A DNA stretch of 64,000 nucleotides from assembly GCA_916700875.1 (NCBI GenBank), contig CAKAKS010000067.1, forward strand, positions 31,668,531 through 31,732,530, in the 5' to 3' direction. Positions 37,001 to 47,974 of this stretch are shown in pieces. The notes under the pieces are model-generated. The model had not been told where the DNA came from. It made no database searches and saw only the letters and a list, made by a program, of their open reading frames with translations. The stretch is from Sebastes aleutianus. Taxonomy: Eukaryota; Chordata; Actinopteri; Perciformes; Sebastidae. The translations under genes and the position numbers were made by a program. Every line of letters starts with the position of its first letter. Positions within the stretch are counted from its first letter, which is position 1.

Positions 37001-40000
37001 CCACGCAGAGCTGAACTGGTAAAACGCTGTTTAACTGGCAAACTGACAACAAATAAACCCACCTGCGTCTGTCGGAGCTCTTCCTGCAAAAAACCCAAAT
37101 GTAGAAGTGCTCTTACGTAATTTAGTTCTTCTTCTTCACCCTCTAAATAAAACTTTTTAATAGAAGCTTTTTATTATTTTTTTATGAAAGACTCATCACT
37201 GGTGAACACAGTGGGCAACTCGGGGGTTTGAAAAGTGAAGTCAATGCTGAAGTGCCTTAAACCTGCATTCTTTCTACCAGCCAGCAGGGGGCGACTCCTC
37301 TGGTTGCAAAAAGAAGTCTGATTGTATAGAAGTCTATGAGAAAATGAGTCTACTTCTCTCTTGATTTATTACCTCAGTAAACATTGTAAACATGAGTTTA
37401 TGGTCTCAATCGCTTGTTTCAAGTCTTCTTCAATACAGCATGATGTTCATTTAGTAAATTATGGTCCCATTTAGAGTCAGATAGACCATAAAGCAGGGGA
37501 TGCTTTAGGGCGGGGCCACCACGGCGTCCAGTCTGGGAGTTGTTCGTGTTTTTGTCTTCGAACTTTAACCCTTTCACAGTGTGTTTTCAGTTCATCAAAG
37601 TTAATTGTAACATTTTGGTTGCCTAAAAATGTCGTATTCAGCGTTCGGTTGTACTTAGCTCCACCTTCAACCTTCTGGTTGCAAAAAACAAGATGGCGAC
37701 GGCCAAAATGCTGAACTCGAGGCTTCAAAACTGCAGTCCACAAACCAATGGGTGAACATGGTGATCATCATACCTGCTACACATCAGCATGTCGTCATTG
37801 TGAGCACGTTAGCATTACAACCTCAGAGATGCTAGCATGGCCGCAGACTACAGTGTTGTTAACAGAACGCCCGTGTAACAAACTGGTGGTGTGGCATTTA
37901 AAAGATGTGAGCATTTAACAATCAGGGTGCATTGTGGGAAGTGTAGCGTTCAGGGTTTTTTAAGCTTCAGCCATATCAAAGAACGTACAGTATATTGCCA
38001 AGAAATGAAAGACAATAGCTTGATCCATTGCAACATCAGCAAAGGAGACAAGCAAACACACGAAAACATGAATAATAAAAATGCTCTAGGGCACACAAAT
38101 CAGGAAAACATTAACAAAAAATATACATGGATATTTACGTTTTCAATGGGTTCTGCTCAACCAAATTTAGAAAGCAGTGCATCTAAAATCCGTTTATTTT
38201 CAAGAAAACACAGATGTTGTTTGTGGCAGCGTTGACTGCGAACCTGCGGAGTGTTTCTGTTTCCTCTTCAGGTCTCTGCCGTCAGTTTGGATTCCTTCAG
38301 TCCTCTTTTCCTCCAAAGCTTAGCAGCAGACAGAGACTCCCGAGGCTTAAAAATATCTGCATTCTGGATCGTTTCTTCCACTGAAGAACATCGAGGCCTT
38401 TTCAGATCTGTTCGCTCCAGATGGGACTTGAGTCACTGGCAGACTGAGCAAACACACAGCTGAGGCTCGGCAGAGCTCCGCTTTCTTGCTTTCTGTCCAC
38501 TCAGTCTGCCTAGAAGTCTTTTCTTCTGAAGCGAACAGCGTGCAGCTTTGCGATCATCCGCTCGGCATCGATAATTTTCTGTTTTCCGAGTTGTTTATTC
38601 GGAGCTTTTCTGTTTTCTTCTCATCCGCTCTCCTATTTTCTCTTGTTGGTGATTTGTTAACTTTACAACTTTTTGTCGTCCTCTTTTCCTCCTGATTTTG
38701 TGTTTCCGTGTCGTGACGTAACCCGTCGTGTTCTGTTTGATGTTGTTTTCCAGCCAGACGGAGGTCCTGCCAGTCAGGCTGCTTGACATTTTAGCCTTTA
38801 TTATGGTGGAAATGCACATGGAAATAACTGGTGTGCAGAAATAATTATATATTTTTTGCACAATTCATTATAATGTTTGCACGAGATTACATCATGGTCG
38901 CACAAATTACGAGTGGGTTTACATGGGAATCAATCTGTGTGGGTGTTATCAGGAGCATCATATGTGTTTGTTGCACTTAGAGGAGAGGAGGTCGGCGTGT
39001 TTGGCCGCACGATGACACTGAAGACCTTCGAACAGTCAGTGTTTTAACCCTCTGAGACCCGCAGGATTGCAGGCGAGGCTAAATAACGCTCCAAAGTTGG
39101 GCTACATTTTAGCGAAGAAAAACTAGCATGGCCATTTTCAAAGGGGTCCCTTGACCTCTGACCTCAAGATATGTGGATGAAAATGGGTTCTATGGGTACC
39201 CACGAGTCTCCCCTTTACAGACATGCCTACTTTATTTAGTTTTGGGCAAAGAACATGCAGTTTTATGAATGCAGTATAAATGTGTTATTTTTATTCTAAA
39301 ATGGTGTGTTTGAATATTTCTGCATACTGGGGTGCCTAAACAGTCTTTGAATTCCATAAATTGGGTATCAATGTAAAGCTGAGACTCTTGTGGATCCAAT
39401 GAGCCCAACTGTATTAATGTGTAATGCTGTTAGTCCCCGTAGGAGACATTTCATTGTAGTGAAACTTGACCTCACTGTATAAAATGACCTGTAGGACCTC
39501 TAGGATAATCACAGCCTCATGAAACTTTACAGCCACAAACTAGAGACCTAGAGCATTCAGATGATGGATGGATCAAACTAGAGACCTAGAGCATTCAGAT
39601 GATGGATGGATCAAACTAGAGACCTAGAGCATTCAGAGGATGAATGGATCAGACTAGAGACCTAGAGCATTCAGAGGATGGATGGATCAGACTAGAGACC
39701 TAGAGCATTCAGAGGATGGATGGATCAAACTAGAGACCTAGAGCATTCAGAGGATGGATGGATCAAACTAGAGACCTAGAGCATTCAGAGGATGGATGGA
39801 TCAAACTAGAGACCTAGAGCATTCAGAGGATGAATGGATCAGACTAGAGACCTAGAGCATTCAGAGGATGAATGGATCAGACTAGAGACAGTGGCAGATC
39901 AGAAAATGTGTGTTTGTAACAGTCCTTTGGGTTCTCTCTCTCCTCTCTGTGTGTCAGTGGCAGTCCATCACCATCACCCTGGTGGAGAAGGTGCAGATCA

Positions 40001-41096
40001 TCGCCGTGTTCCTGGGCTCTCTCTTCCTGGTGGCCAGCATCTCCTGGCTGCTGTGGTCGGCTCTCAGCCCGCAGGCCGTCTGGCAGCGCCGCGACGTCCT
40101 CTTCCAGATCTGCTACGGCATGTACGGCTTCATGGACCTGGTCTGCGTAGGTAGGTGAGCCTGTGAATGAGTCACACAGCTGTAGTCAGCAGGATGTAAA
40201 GAATTTCCTCTGATCAAAAAACTGTTGAATTTCAAGTTGGGAAACTGTTCAAACCCCTCTTTGAAACCTTGATGTTTATTTGTGCATAGAAAAGATGATT
40301 TCACAGATTTTTTTCTCTTTCTAGGTTACATAAGACAAAATCTATAGCACAGATGGAGCATAGCTTTAGTTAGTTCAGGCAGAGCACTGAAGTCACAGCT
40401 TGCATTTGGTGATTGACATCAACTGCTTCATCGTCTTTCACAGGCTGCTTGACTACCGGCTGACTGTACATCCACTCATGTTTATACAGATGTGCACAAC
40501 ACCCATTATAACCTGACACTGACACAAAGCTGCAGTGGGTAGAAATGGAGCAAATATGATTAAAAAAAAGTTATTTTTATAAAACGGTGAGATAGGTAAT
40601 CTGAAAAAATCTGAGTGGAACCGCTAATATGTCCCCCCTTTTCATTTTGAAAGAGCAACAGCCAATGAGAAAACAATTGCTTTACTTCATCAGTCAGTCA
40701 GTGACAGGCTTTTGTGTTTGTAGTGACAGTATCAGAGGATTAACATTTCCTTTGTTTTATGTCCTTGTGACAGGTTTGATTGTCCACGAGGGGGCAGCGG
40801 TGTACAACGTCTTCATGCGCTGGCGGGCCGTCAACCTCCACTGGGACGTTCAGAGCTACGACAAAGCGAAGGACATGGAGGAGACGAGCGCCGGCCATTC
40901 CTCGTTGTCCCCCAGGACGCTTTGGTTGCCTCTGGCCACCTTCGGGCCCAACGGCCCTTTGCGTCCCACCCAGCTGGGGCCTCAGCCATGGACCTGCCTC
41001 TGTTTGGGCCCCTTTTGTCCCGGCTTGGTGCGCCGAAACAACCTCAGTCAGGACAGTGACTCGGGAGAGGTCGTCATTCGTGTAACATCGGTGTAA
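28030..41096 (+). CDS. marchf11: Membrane-associated RING-CH E3 ubiquitin ligase MARCHF11
   Basis: MARCHF11 is a RING-CH E3 ligase of endosomal/Golgi membranes that ubiquitinates membrane cargo. Four exons: 28030-28419, 36292-36447, 39958-40150 and 40774-41096 (stop TAA at 41094), 353 residues in phase; human is about 402. The N-terminus is low complexity with ten Glu (residues 57-66). The RING-CH ligands are complete and split by intron 1: C121/C124 (CRICFQGAEQ), then C137/C139, H147/C150 (YTHQTCLLKW) and C163/C166 (CWTCELC). Two membrane segments follow at about 192-215 and 228-255. The C-terminus has LHWDVQSYDKAKD and ends GEVVIRVTSV, a class I PDZ ligand. The ATG is chosen for its context and the MS-type start. 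The residues between the membrane segments and the tail end are most conserved; the middle of exon 4 diverges. MARCHF4 and MARCHF9 are the nearest alternatives; the RING and tail wording plus synteny favour MARCHF11. Confidence 0.95.
28446..28950 (-). mobile_element. LINE-like 3' region, inverted, in marchf11 intron 1
   Basis: Read on the minus strand the element ends ...AATAATGACAATAAAGCTTTCTATTC, a common LINE terminus in fish. The part at 28795-28940 (GTGTCCGTATGGCCCAGGGAAAGAAACTGTCTG...) resembles the late part of a retrotransposon reading frame on the complement, but no long frame is intact. Confidence 0.5.
28960..31780. other. marchf11 intron 1, mixed sequence
   Basis: No exon is seen. 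A worn fragment of the GGGCTGTCAA family lies at about 30215-30350 in inverted orientation (CACATACCTTGAGGTCAGAGGTCAAGGG). The rest has no tandem array and no recognisable gene. Confidence 0.4.
31781..32433. mobile_element. hAT-like non-autonomous element (GGGCTGTCAA family)
   Basis: The ends TAGGGCTGTCAA and TTGACAGCCTA are inverted. The interior contains CATGGCCATTTTCAAAGGG, TTGACCTCTGACCTC and GGGTACCCACGAGTCTCCCC, which recur at about 39075-39270 and 30215-30350 in the same window. No transposase is encoded. The hAT label rests on terminus type. Confidence 0.7.
32434..34050. other. marchf11 intron 1, mixed sequence
   Basis: No exon is seen. A fragment of the palindromic hAT-like family (CAGGGGTCAGCAACCTTTACTATCAAAAGAGCC) lies at about 33546-33645 in inverted orientation. 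The rest is unassigned. Confidence 0.4.
34060..34560. other. Non-repetitive block in marchf11 intron 1, possible conserved element
   Basis: Low-repeat sequence with several homeodomain-type cores (TATTAATATG, GATTAATGTC, CGTTAATATC) set in GC-balanced sequence, e.g. GTCACGCCGCATCCCGCCG. No coding pattern. It could be an intronic enhancer, which is only a suggestion. Confidence 0.25.
35142..35875. repeat. 30-bp minisatellite in marchf11 intron 1
   Basis: About 24 copies of GAAGTTGTAG + TTTTATTGCC + TAAACCTAAA. The exact 30-base period keeps a decapeptide frame (KEVVVLLPKP) open over long stretches; it has no start signal or splice context and is broken near 35335 and 35385 and again at 35471. 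Confidence 0.95.
36151..36215. repeat. 9-bp microsatellite near marchf11 exon 2
   Basis: Seven or so copies of GTATATTCT about 80 bases upstream of the exon 2 acceptor. Confidence 0.85.
36450..39520. other. marchf11 intron 2 with dispersed repeat traces
   Basis: No exon is seen. 37230-37740 carries the wording of a dispersed fish repeat (CCAGCAGGGGGCGACTCCTCTGGTTG), and 39075-39270 is a fragment of the GGGCTGTCAA family. The remainder is unassigned. Confidence 0.4.
39538..39893. repeat. 38-bp minisatellite upstream of marchf11 exon 3
   Basis: About nine copies of ACTAGAGACCTAGAGCATTC + AGAGGATGGATGGATCAA. It ends about 65 bases before the exon 3 acceptor. Confidence 0.9.
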
Positions 41097-43102
41097 CGGT
41101 ATTTATGCAGGAACAAAAGCATCTGATGGTTTGCACTTGGTGGTAAAAATCTGGGCTTCTCTGGGCGGTTTATAACATTACACAACATTGATTTTTTTTT
41201 TGCAGATTTCCTATCACTAAATGTTTTCCGATTGAGTTGGAATTGTTTGTCTGCTCTGGGGCCAGTCCTCACAACAATCTCAACAGTTAAATGAACTCAT
41301 GTGGTGATGTTCCCTTTTACAAACTACACCTCTACTATTTCTTTTTCCAGGCCATTGTGCAGCATTCATGTCATGTTGGATAGAAGTTATTCAATCAGGA
41401 TTGCTGTGTGAGAGTTAATAGATACTGTGCATGGTCAACGCAGCACTATACTACCTTGAACAATGGGCTTTGACTGATTTGAGGCATCCGTGCTTGTTTG
41501 CTTTTATAGACACTTCCTTATTGTTCGGCACCAGGTCGGATATATGGGATCTTTTGGAGAAAAAAAATGGCTTCCCAGTCTTGACATGAACAAGTCATTA
41601 CAGAAGTTGCCACATGACATGAACGCAGCACAAGGGCCGATGTGTACTGAAACAAAATTTCTTCAGATATTCTGATCAACCTTAGTTTTACAGTACCGTA
41701 GTTTCCTATAATTTCATAGAAAGATATTTAACTGTAAATTTCATAGGAAGGTTCCTAAGAAGAACTGCATGTTAAATTAGTACACCTACAATTTCCAAAA
41801 ATAAATAAATAACAAATGAGAATTTACCTTGGGTTTACTTGGGATCAAATGGAGGTCCTTGTAATTGGTTCCAAATTATCAGAATCTTACAGGTCTATAA
41901 AATAAAGTGTTATTGATATACAGTTTAGCAACATGTCTTTCTAGCAGCCCAGTGAGGCTGTAAATATGTTACACATCAGAAAACAATTGCTGGACAGCGG
42001 CAAAATGAAGAGAAGGCGTCTATTCTAGGACACTTACCACTAGTGGTGCAAAAAAAAAACTTTTATCAATCTGATCTGGACTTTGTATTCAGACTCAATG
42101 CAAAGCTAATTTTAGCGGTGGTACTATTGCACATTAAAGATATAATATGTAACCGTTGTCGGTTGCTGTTTGTAAACACACCGCATTCAAAGTTGGCCCC
42201 TCGTCCTCAGCTGAACGAGCGAGAGAGAAAAAGAGCTATAGAGTGAATGAAGAGAGGGAGCGATGAAAAGTTATCAAATGTTTGTGTGTTCATGTTCAGG
42301 ATTGTTGCCGTGGTGGCGAAAAGCGCCTTTCGCCATAAAACAGGAAGTTGTTGTAACTTCAGCATACTTAGTCCAATCTGCTCCAAATTTCTCAAGCATG
42401 ATAAGGGTCCAGGCCTGAGGGCTTTTACCTGACAATATAGACTCATAGCCCCCGTCCTCTTTCATAACTCATGAACCGTCTGTCGTCGAGAGTTCCTGTT
42501 TCATTGTGCCTGGCCACGTCGACCGGCGTCCTAACCCCCGCACACAGGAAGGCGGAGGGCCCGTTCTTCGCTACTTACACCGCTTTGATTCTAGGTTTAG
42601 AACTGCACTGACTGAGTTTATATAGCTTTGAGTTTCAAACTGGATCCTTCCAAATCTGCTGGACTATGAAGAGAGAGCTTTGTATCTTCATCACTGTGTT
42701 TCCTTTTGGATAAACCTGCTTCACGTTTTGTACAAATATATCTTACCTTTTAGAAGACCAGAAGGAGGCAGGATTCAGAGATTTGGACAGATTGTAAATG
42801 AGCACAACAACCAACTGATGTCAGAAAGATACTGAGGTTTTAGTTTCACTCAACAATGCAGGCAGCGAATATGGACGTCTTTGAATGTCACTTTAACTCG
42901 GTCCTCAGATGAATTGTGCCAGTTATAAATACAGCTGTTGAAAATTGTGGATTTTGATCTGTCCGTATGCCATTCTGTTGAGCTTCCAGGAGCCCTGTGG
43001 TGTTTGGGTTGTGGGGTTTGGGGGTTTTGGGGATGGGTTTGGGGGTTCTGTTCTCAACCCTGGGTCATTTGATTTTTTTTGGTGCCTTAGGAGGCTGGGT
43101 GA

Positions 43103-43121
43103 TGACGTCTCAATGACGTCA
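43103..43121 (+). promoter_or_regulatory. Paired CRE-type motifs
   Basis: TGACGTCT at 43103 and the perfect palindrome TGACGTCA at 43114 lie 3 bases apart, about 180 bases before the first candidate exon of the unit below. TGACGTCA is the full CREB/ATF consensus. Function here is inferred. Confidence 0.4.
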
Positions 43122-43290
43122 AAATGACTTGAATGTGACTTTTGCTGTTGGCTGTATTTCTATTTCTTTTGAGTGTTAACATGGATGTAATGTATAAAGA
43201 ATATTTCTATACACAGAGAGCAGTGTGGGTTATTTGCTTGATGTAAAATAGAATGTAGTGCGTTTGGCTTTAGAGCTGCGCTGTCGGGCA

Positions 43291-43296
43291 AATAAA
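43291..43296 (+). terminator. Candidate marchf11 poly(A) signal
   Basis: AATAAA in GGGCAAATAAATGATGG, with G/T-rich sequence 10-20 bases downstream. It overlaps the possible start codon of the next candidate unit. Confidence 0.35.
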
Positions 43297-43814
43297 TGAT
43301 GGCTGCTGTGGGGCGACGGCGAGTGGCTGAACTTCACTACCGAGAGATCCCAGTGGTAGCGGCAGTAGCTTCTTCACATCGAGACCCAAGGCACGAAGAT
43401 GATCTAATGTTGGTGAGTCCAGCTTTATTCGGTATGCAGAGTTAGTGGCACTAAGGTTTGAACTTCTCTCTCAAGCTCTCTTTTTTTCATTCTTCACACA
43501 GGCTTACTTCTCACGTCACTGTTCATGTGTTCAACCAAGCACAGCATCTTTGATTGCCTTTGAGCAGAGGTTGTCCAAAGGTGAGCGCTTTTATATCGTA
43601 TTATTTTATTCAATTCTGGGAGACGTTGGGACTAATATATATGGGACCCATTGTACAAGGATGATTATTTTAATGATTTCACTTTATTCCCAGATTGAGT
43701 CTGCTGCCATCACAACCCGGAGAAGCACTGACGCCAGCAGGTGATATTACCAGGTGAGTTAGATTATCAGTCAGACGGGTGGGACCGAAACCTCTTCCGT
43801 GTTCACGGATGAAA

Positions 43815-44060
43815 GTGAGTGAAACGCTCAATTCACACAGAAATACATACAGCTCATATTCAAAAACTGCGCCTTTAAATCGAGTCGTCAGGATTACTGT
43901 ACATTTGTGATGTCACAAATCTACCATATATAGAACATTTAAATGTGTCCCAGTTTATTTCCAGTTGCAGTGTATGTGAATGAAATCAGCTGACAGAAAG
44001 TAAACATGAACCCAAGCTGTTGCCTAGCAACGCAGTTCCTATAACGTCACTGCTAGGAGT
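43815..44060. mobile_element. Fragment of the GGTCCCATATTG element family
   Basis: CATTTGTGATGTCACAAAT, GTGTCCCAGTTTAT and GTTGCCTAGCAACGCAGTTCC recur in the full-length copy at 50244-50744. Confidence 0.65.
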
Positions 44061-45143
44061 TGTGAATTATTCCAGTGTGCCTGTAAGCACAAGGCAAAAA
44101 AAAAACGTGCGTAAAGATCGTGAATCGTGTGCTACAACTTTTCTAAGAGATTCGCGCAGCGCATTCCGAAAAAATGGCGCAAAAGCGTGATTTTTTTGCT
44201 CCATAGGAATGAATGGAAAATCGACGGGAAGATAGCTCAAAAACACTCCTCTTTGGGGCCATACAGAGTCGCCATACGTTAACCTAGAAACATGATTAAA
44301 AGTTTAAATGGATCACGAGACTTGGGACTTTATTGGGCCAAATGGGCATTTTGATAGCTATCACGGTTTTCACGAAATCGCAATTTACGTTTTGTTAAAT
44401 TTTCAGAACGTTTCACATTTTATAATGGGTGTGTATTGCGTGGGTCGTTAAAAGCTAGAACGCGTGACATCACAGCTAGAGTGGAGGAAAGTTTTAAAAT
44501 CTTTTGAAAATTTTCCGAACAAATTGCTCCCTCAACTACAATATTCACTCTTCATAGATAATTTTTTCATCAAATTGTAGGAAATTTTGTGCTGGTCGCA
44601 GTCATGTAGCTATGGAATCAGTCTGAATTACACATTTGTCGATAAATGCCTGGAAGTGAGAGCAACTCCAGGCTACGTTCCCATAGGGGCCAATGTTAAA
44701 TTTGGGACAGTTTTTATTGGAAGACAGCAAAAGTTAGTACTTTTAGAAACTGCTGCTGAGGTCACATTTTTGACACTACACACACAAATTTCACACCATA
44801 TGTTCATCAGAGAGTCCTTACTCGTCTCCTCAGAAATCTCAGCGATAAGAGTCACGTTTTTTGTCAGAGAAGCACTTTTATGACATGTATGTCTCTGGCT
44901 AACTTCAGCACACTGGTCCTGACCTCACTGCTTTTTTCCCAGATTGAGTCGGCTGCCATGACGACCAGAGAAGCATCAGAAATGGATGGATGGACCTAAG
45001 AACATGTGACATTACCAGTTAGTCAGATACAGAGGAAAGTTAGTTTAATGGCGATTATACCGGCCCACCAAACTGATCTCAAAGTAATTAATTGCAAAGT
45101 ACTCAAAACATGAAACTACTTCTGTTGATTCTGTCTTGTGTAA

Positions 45144-45149
45144 AATAAA
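45144..45149 (+). terminator. Plus-strand poly(A) signal
   Basis: AATAAA in GTGTAAAATAAAGGAAAAAGTGTGTATG, followed by GTGTGT, a classic downstream element. It would end the candidate unit at 43296-45170 or an extended marchf11 transcript. Confidence 0.5.
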
Positions 45150-45194
45150 GGAAAAAGTGTGTATGAATGCAACTTCAGACCAAATATGTAATCA

Positions 45195-45200
45195 TTTATT
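45195..45200 (-). terminator. Minus-strand poly(A) signal, candidate distal end of myo10
   Basis: TTTATT on the plus strand is AATAAA on the minus strand (AACAATAAATGATTAC). It would give myo10 a 3' UTR of about 4.1 kb. It faces the plus-strand signal 45 bases away. Nearer signals may also be used. Confidence 0.35.
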
Positions 45201-46790
45201 GTTAAAATCATCCTTTCAATACATAACACAGCTAATGCAGATTAAAAAACAAACAAACAAACAAGATACCAATATTGCGTCAAATATCCACCGTTAGTCG
45301 GATGGTTTGCGTAGAGAAAAATACAACAAGATTTTTTTAATCTTGAGAGAATCACCATGTGGTCATCATTCAGGAGAAAAAAAAATAGAAGGCAAAGACT
45401 TACAGTATAAAATGTACAGCCACGTGATTATAATATATATATACTGTATATATATATAACATTGCACATTATACCAGAAAAAAAAGAAACCACACATGGA
45501 AAACAAAATACACAATATACAACAAGGCACTGTGGAAGAAAAACCTGCACACGCGTCTTTGGATGGATCTGCCGCCCGCGGAGCTCCGGTGAAATGTTGT
45601 AGGAATGTTACACTGTGAACTGTCCAACTGAGCAAGTCATCCCAACTCAAATCTGAGTGATCGCATCGACATCCATCTTCTAATAATGTCCAATCATTGC
45701 AGTCTGTGTTACTTAAAGGGGCATTGCGTAATGTTTTAAAGCCAAACAATAACTCCGCTACAATCTGGAGGGTACGAATTTCTTCGAAGATCTTGCAGGT
45801 GCGGTGAAGCAATTATGTACAAAAGAAAAGCGGAACAGAAGAATGAGTACTTTTATCTTAGTGTGCAGGGTTTTCTTTTTTTGTCTGTTACTATTTTGCA
45901 AGAAAAAACAATCTCCAAACATTAAAAAAATCCCTAAAATATTGAAGTATGTACAGTATATATATCCCAGTTAGAAGGTGATAGGTGACTGCACACCCCT
46001 GTAGTTTAAAGGGGATGTTTGTGTCACTGCAATTCAACAATAACGATAACAACAAGTCCTTTTAGTGGCGATAAAGTACATTTTCTATACAATTAATTTA
46101 GAAACTGTTTATGGACTAAATAAGCAGACAGGAATGTTAGATTTGAGTGAATCCGGGAAATTAGATGATGTACTTTATCACTTTTTTTTTTACAAAAATC
46201 ACATAAAAATCTATGCAGCAAAATAATTTGCAGCATTGCCAACAATAGTCTAATAAAACCAGAGATATTAAAAAGTATATATTCTTCTGTATAAATATAG
46301 TATGACAAACTCAAAACCCAGCCCTATTTACACCTGAGATTAACATCTCTTTGCAGCCGTATCGGTTTGACGCTTTAAAATTTTGCTAAGAAGTAATCAA
46401 CTACTGTTTCGTGGTAGTGTTGATTTGAGGAGCAAATGTGATAAAATTGATGCACCGATATTAAGAAATTAACAAGATTTGTCACGAGAACAAATTTGAG
46501 CTTGAATGACTTGTGTAGCTGGACAGATTCTGCAGTGTAAAAGTACATTGGTAAGTTAAAGGGAACATGGGAGCACCTTCCAGATTCTGGTTACACAGGA
46601 ACAAGAGTGGCATCGATGAGACAAAAGTCAGATTTTTGAGTTCAGTTCGTCCTGCTTTAGTCTTAAAGGGATTTGTACGGGTGTTTTGAAGAGGGGTTGT
46701 GTGAGGTACTAATCCATAGCAGTAGATGACGGTCGGTTATGCCACCAGTTTGGAGAAACAGACAGGAGCACCGGCACCGGAGCAAAGTAA
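45201..46790 (-). other. Probable distal myo10 3' UTR sequence
   Basis: No coding sequence is seen on either strand. AT-rich sequence with a small TA microsatellite at 45430-45458. Assignment to the myo10 UTR depends on which poly(A) signal is used. Confidence 0.35.
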
Positions 46791-47098
46791 TACAGTTTTT
46801 ATTACGACTTTTTTTCTCGTAAAGTTCTGACTTTATTCTCCTAATATAACGACTTCTTTTCTCGTAAACTTATGACTTTATTCTGTAAATCTCAGATGTT
46901 TTTTCCCTCAATGTGGCCCTAATACTCCGTAGTACATTGTCTCTTTGGCCCTCACTGCATTAGATTTATATACTATATACTTAGACTATAAACTGTGTTA
47001 CCTTCATCACAATGATCAAATGTTTTGCGGCTCCAGACAGATTTTTTTTTTTCCGCCTAAAATGGCTCTTTTGATAGTAAAGGTTGACCCCTGACTTA
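46790..47098. mobile_element. Palindromic hAT-like element, copy 3, truncated
   Basis: Only the right half is present: three 22-base units, the right arm (CCCTCAATGTGGCCCTAATACTCCG) and the terminus AATGGCTCTTTTGATAGTAAAGG...ACCCCTGAC. The left arm is missing, so this copy cannot fold. Confidence 0.7.
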
Positions 47099-47099
47099 A

Positions 47100-47970
47100 A
47101 CGGATATTAATTGATTTATTTTTTTAAGATAAGAATTTCTTCAGGTGTCTAAAATATGTTTTTCTGCCGTCCCCATATCTGCTCTGGTGTCTGTTTCTGG
47201 ATGCTGTTGGCGTGCTGACCGTCATCTACTGTTGGTAATATACACTCACTATGGAGAAGTACCTCATACAACCCCACTTCAAAACACCCAAACTATCCCT
47301 TTAAACAGGCACTTGTGTGTGACCTCAGCAGTCATCAGCAAATCAATCCAAACAATGAGTCCCAAACTTGAAATGCTTCAGACGAGTACAGTTGCATATT
47401 ATTTACAGTGAACAGATCATCCTAGAGAAAGTTTGTATAGAAGGTCAAGTCCCAGAGTGTTTCAAAGCAGAGGAAAAGGCTTTAACTATTTTCTTTATCT
47501 TCTCTGCTTTTTTTTTTTTTTTTTTGCTTTTTACATTCAGACATGTAGACACACCTCTCTCAAAACTCACACTCACACACACCGAAACAGTCATACGAAA
47601 AAAAAACCTCAGTAACAAATAGCCCCATCCTGCAACAACAACAACAACAGTCCTTGTAGTGTCACAGCATATTAGCATCAAGAAGAAATGAACCGATTTA
47701 TTCCAAAACAAGACACATCCGCACCTCCAGAGTAAACTCTGACTGAATGGGTTAAACCTTTCAGCTGGTTTTCTTTGGTCTGAGAAACTGTGGAGAAGTT
47801 GAACTTGTTGTTGTATTTGGCTGTTTCAGGAGCCCAGTAGGAGGAGACATTGTTGTATCTTTTTTGTTATTGTCTAATCACTTTGACTTTAATGCGGTTT
47901 TATGTTGATATTTGACTAATATACGTTGATACACTTCTGTGTTTTGCTCTTAAACACAACATTGTGTTGT
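47100..47970. other. Intergenic or myo10 3' UTR sequence, nothing recognised
   Basis: Contains a T-run at about 47508-47526 and a short CAA repeat near 47640. No gene or element is recognised. Confidence 0.35.
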
Positions 47971-47974
47971 CTTA

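Larger units (their letters stand above)
41097..43310 (+). other. Probable marchf11 3' UTR
   Basis: No coding sequence is recognised after the stop. AATAAA at 43291-43296, followed by GGCTGCTGTGGGG, is the first poly(A) signal with a G/T-rich downstream element, giving a 3' UTR of about 2.2 kb. Alternative ends upstream are possible. Confidence 0.4.
43296..45170 (+). ncRNA. Candidate spliced transcription unit of unknown identity (lncRNA or small-protein gene)
   Basis: Four exon-like segments in order have canonical borders: up to 43412 (ends ATGTTG|GTGAGT), 43502-43580 (CACACAG| ... CCAAAG|GTGAGC), 43694-43753 (TTCCCAG| ... TACCAG|GTGAGT) and 44943 onwards (TTTCCCAG|) to AATAAA at 45144. 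From ATG at 43296 segments one and two join in phase as MMAAVGRRRVAELHYREIPV..., then AYFSRHCSCVQPSTASLIAF..., and stop two bases into segment three, about 66 residues. Segments three and four both begin ATTGAGTC(T/G)GCTGCCAT and both contain ACATTACCAG or ATATTACCAG, so they look like a duplicated exon. I recognise no family. It could also be a spliced 3' UTR of marchf11 or exons of an old repeat. Confidence 0.35.
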
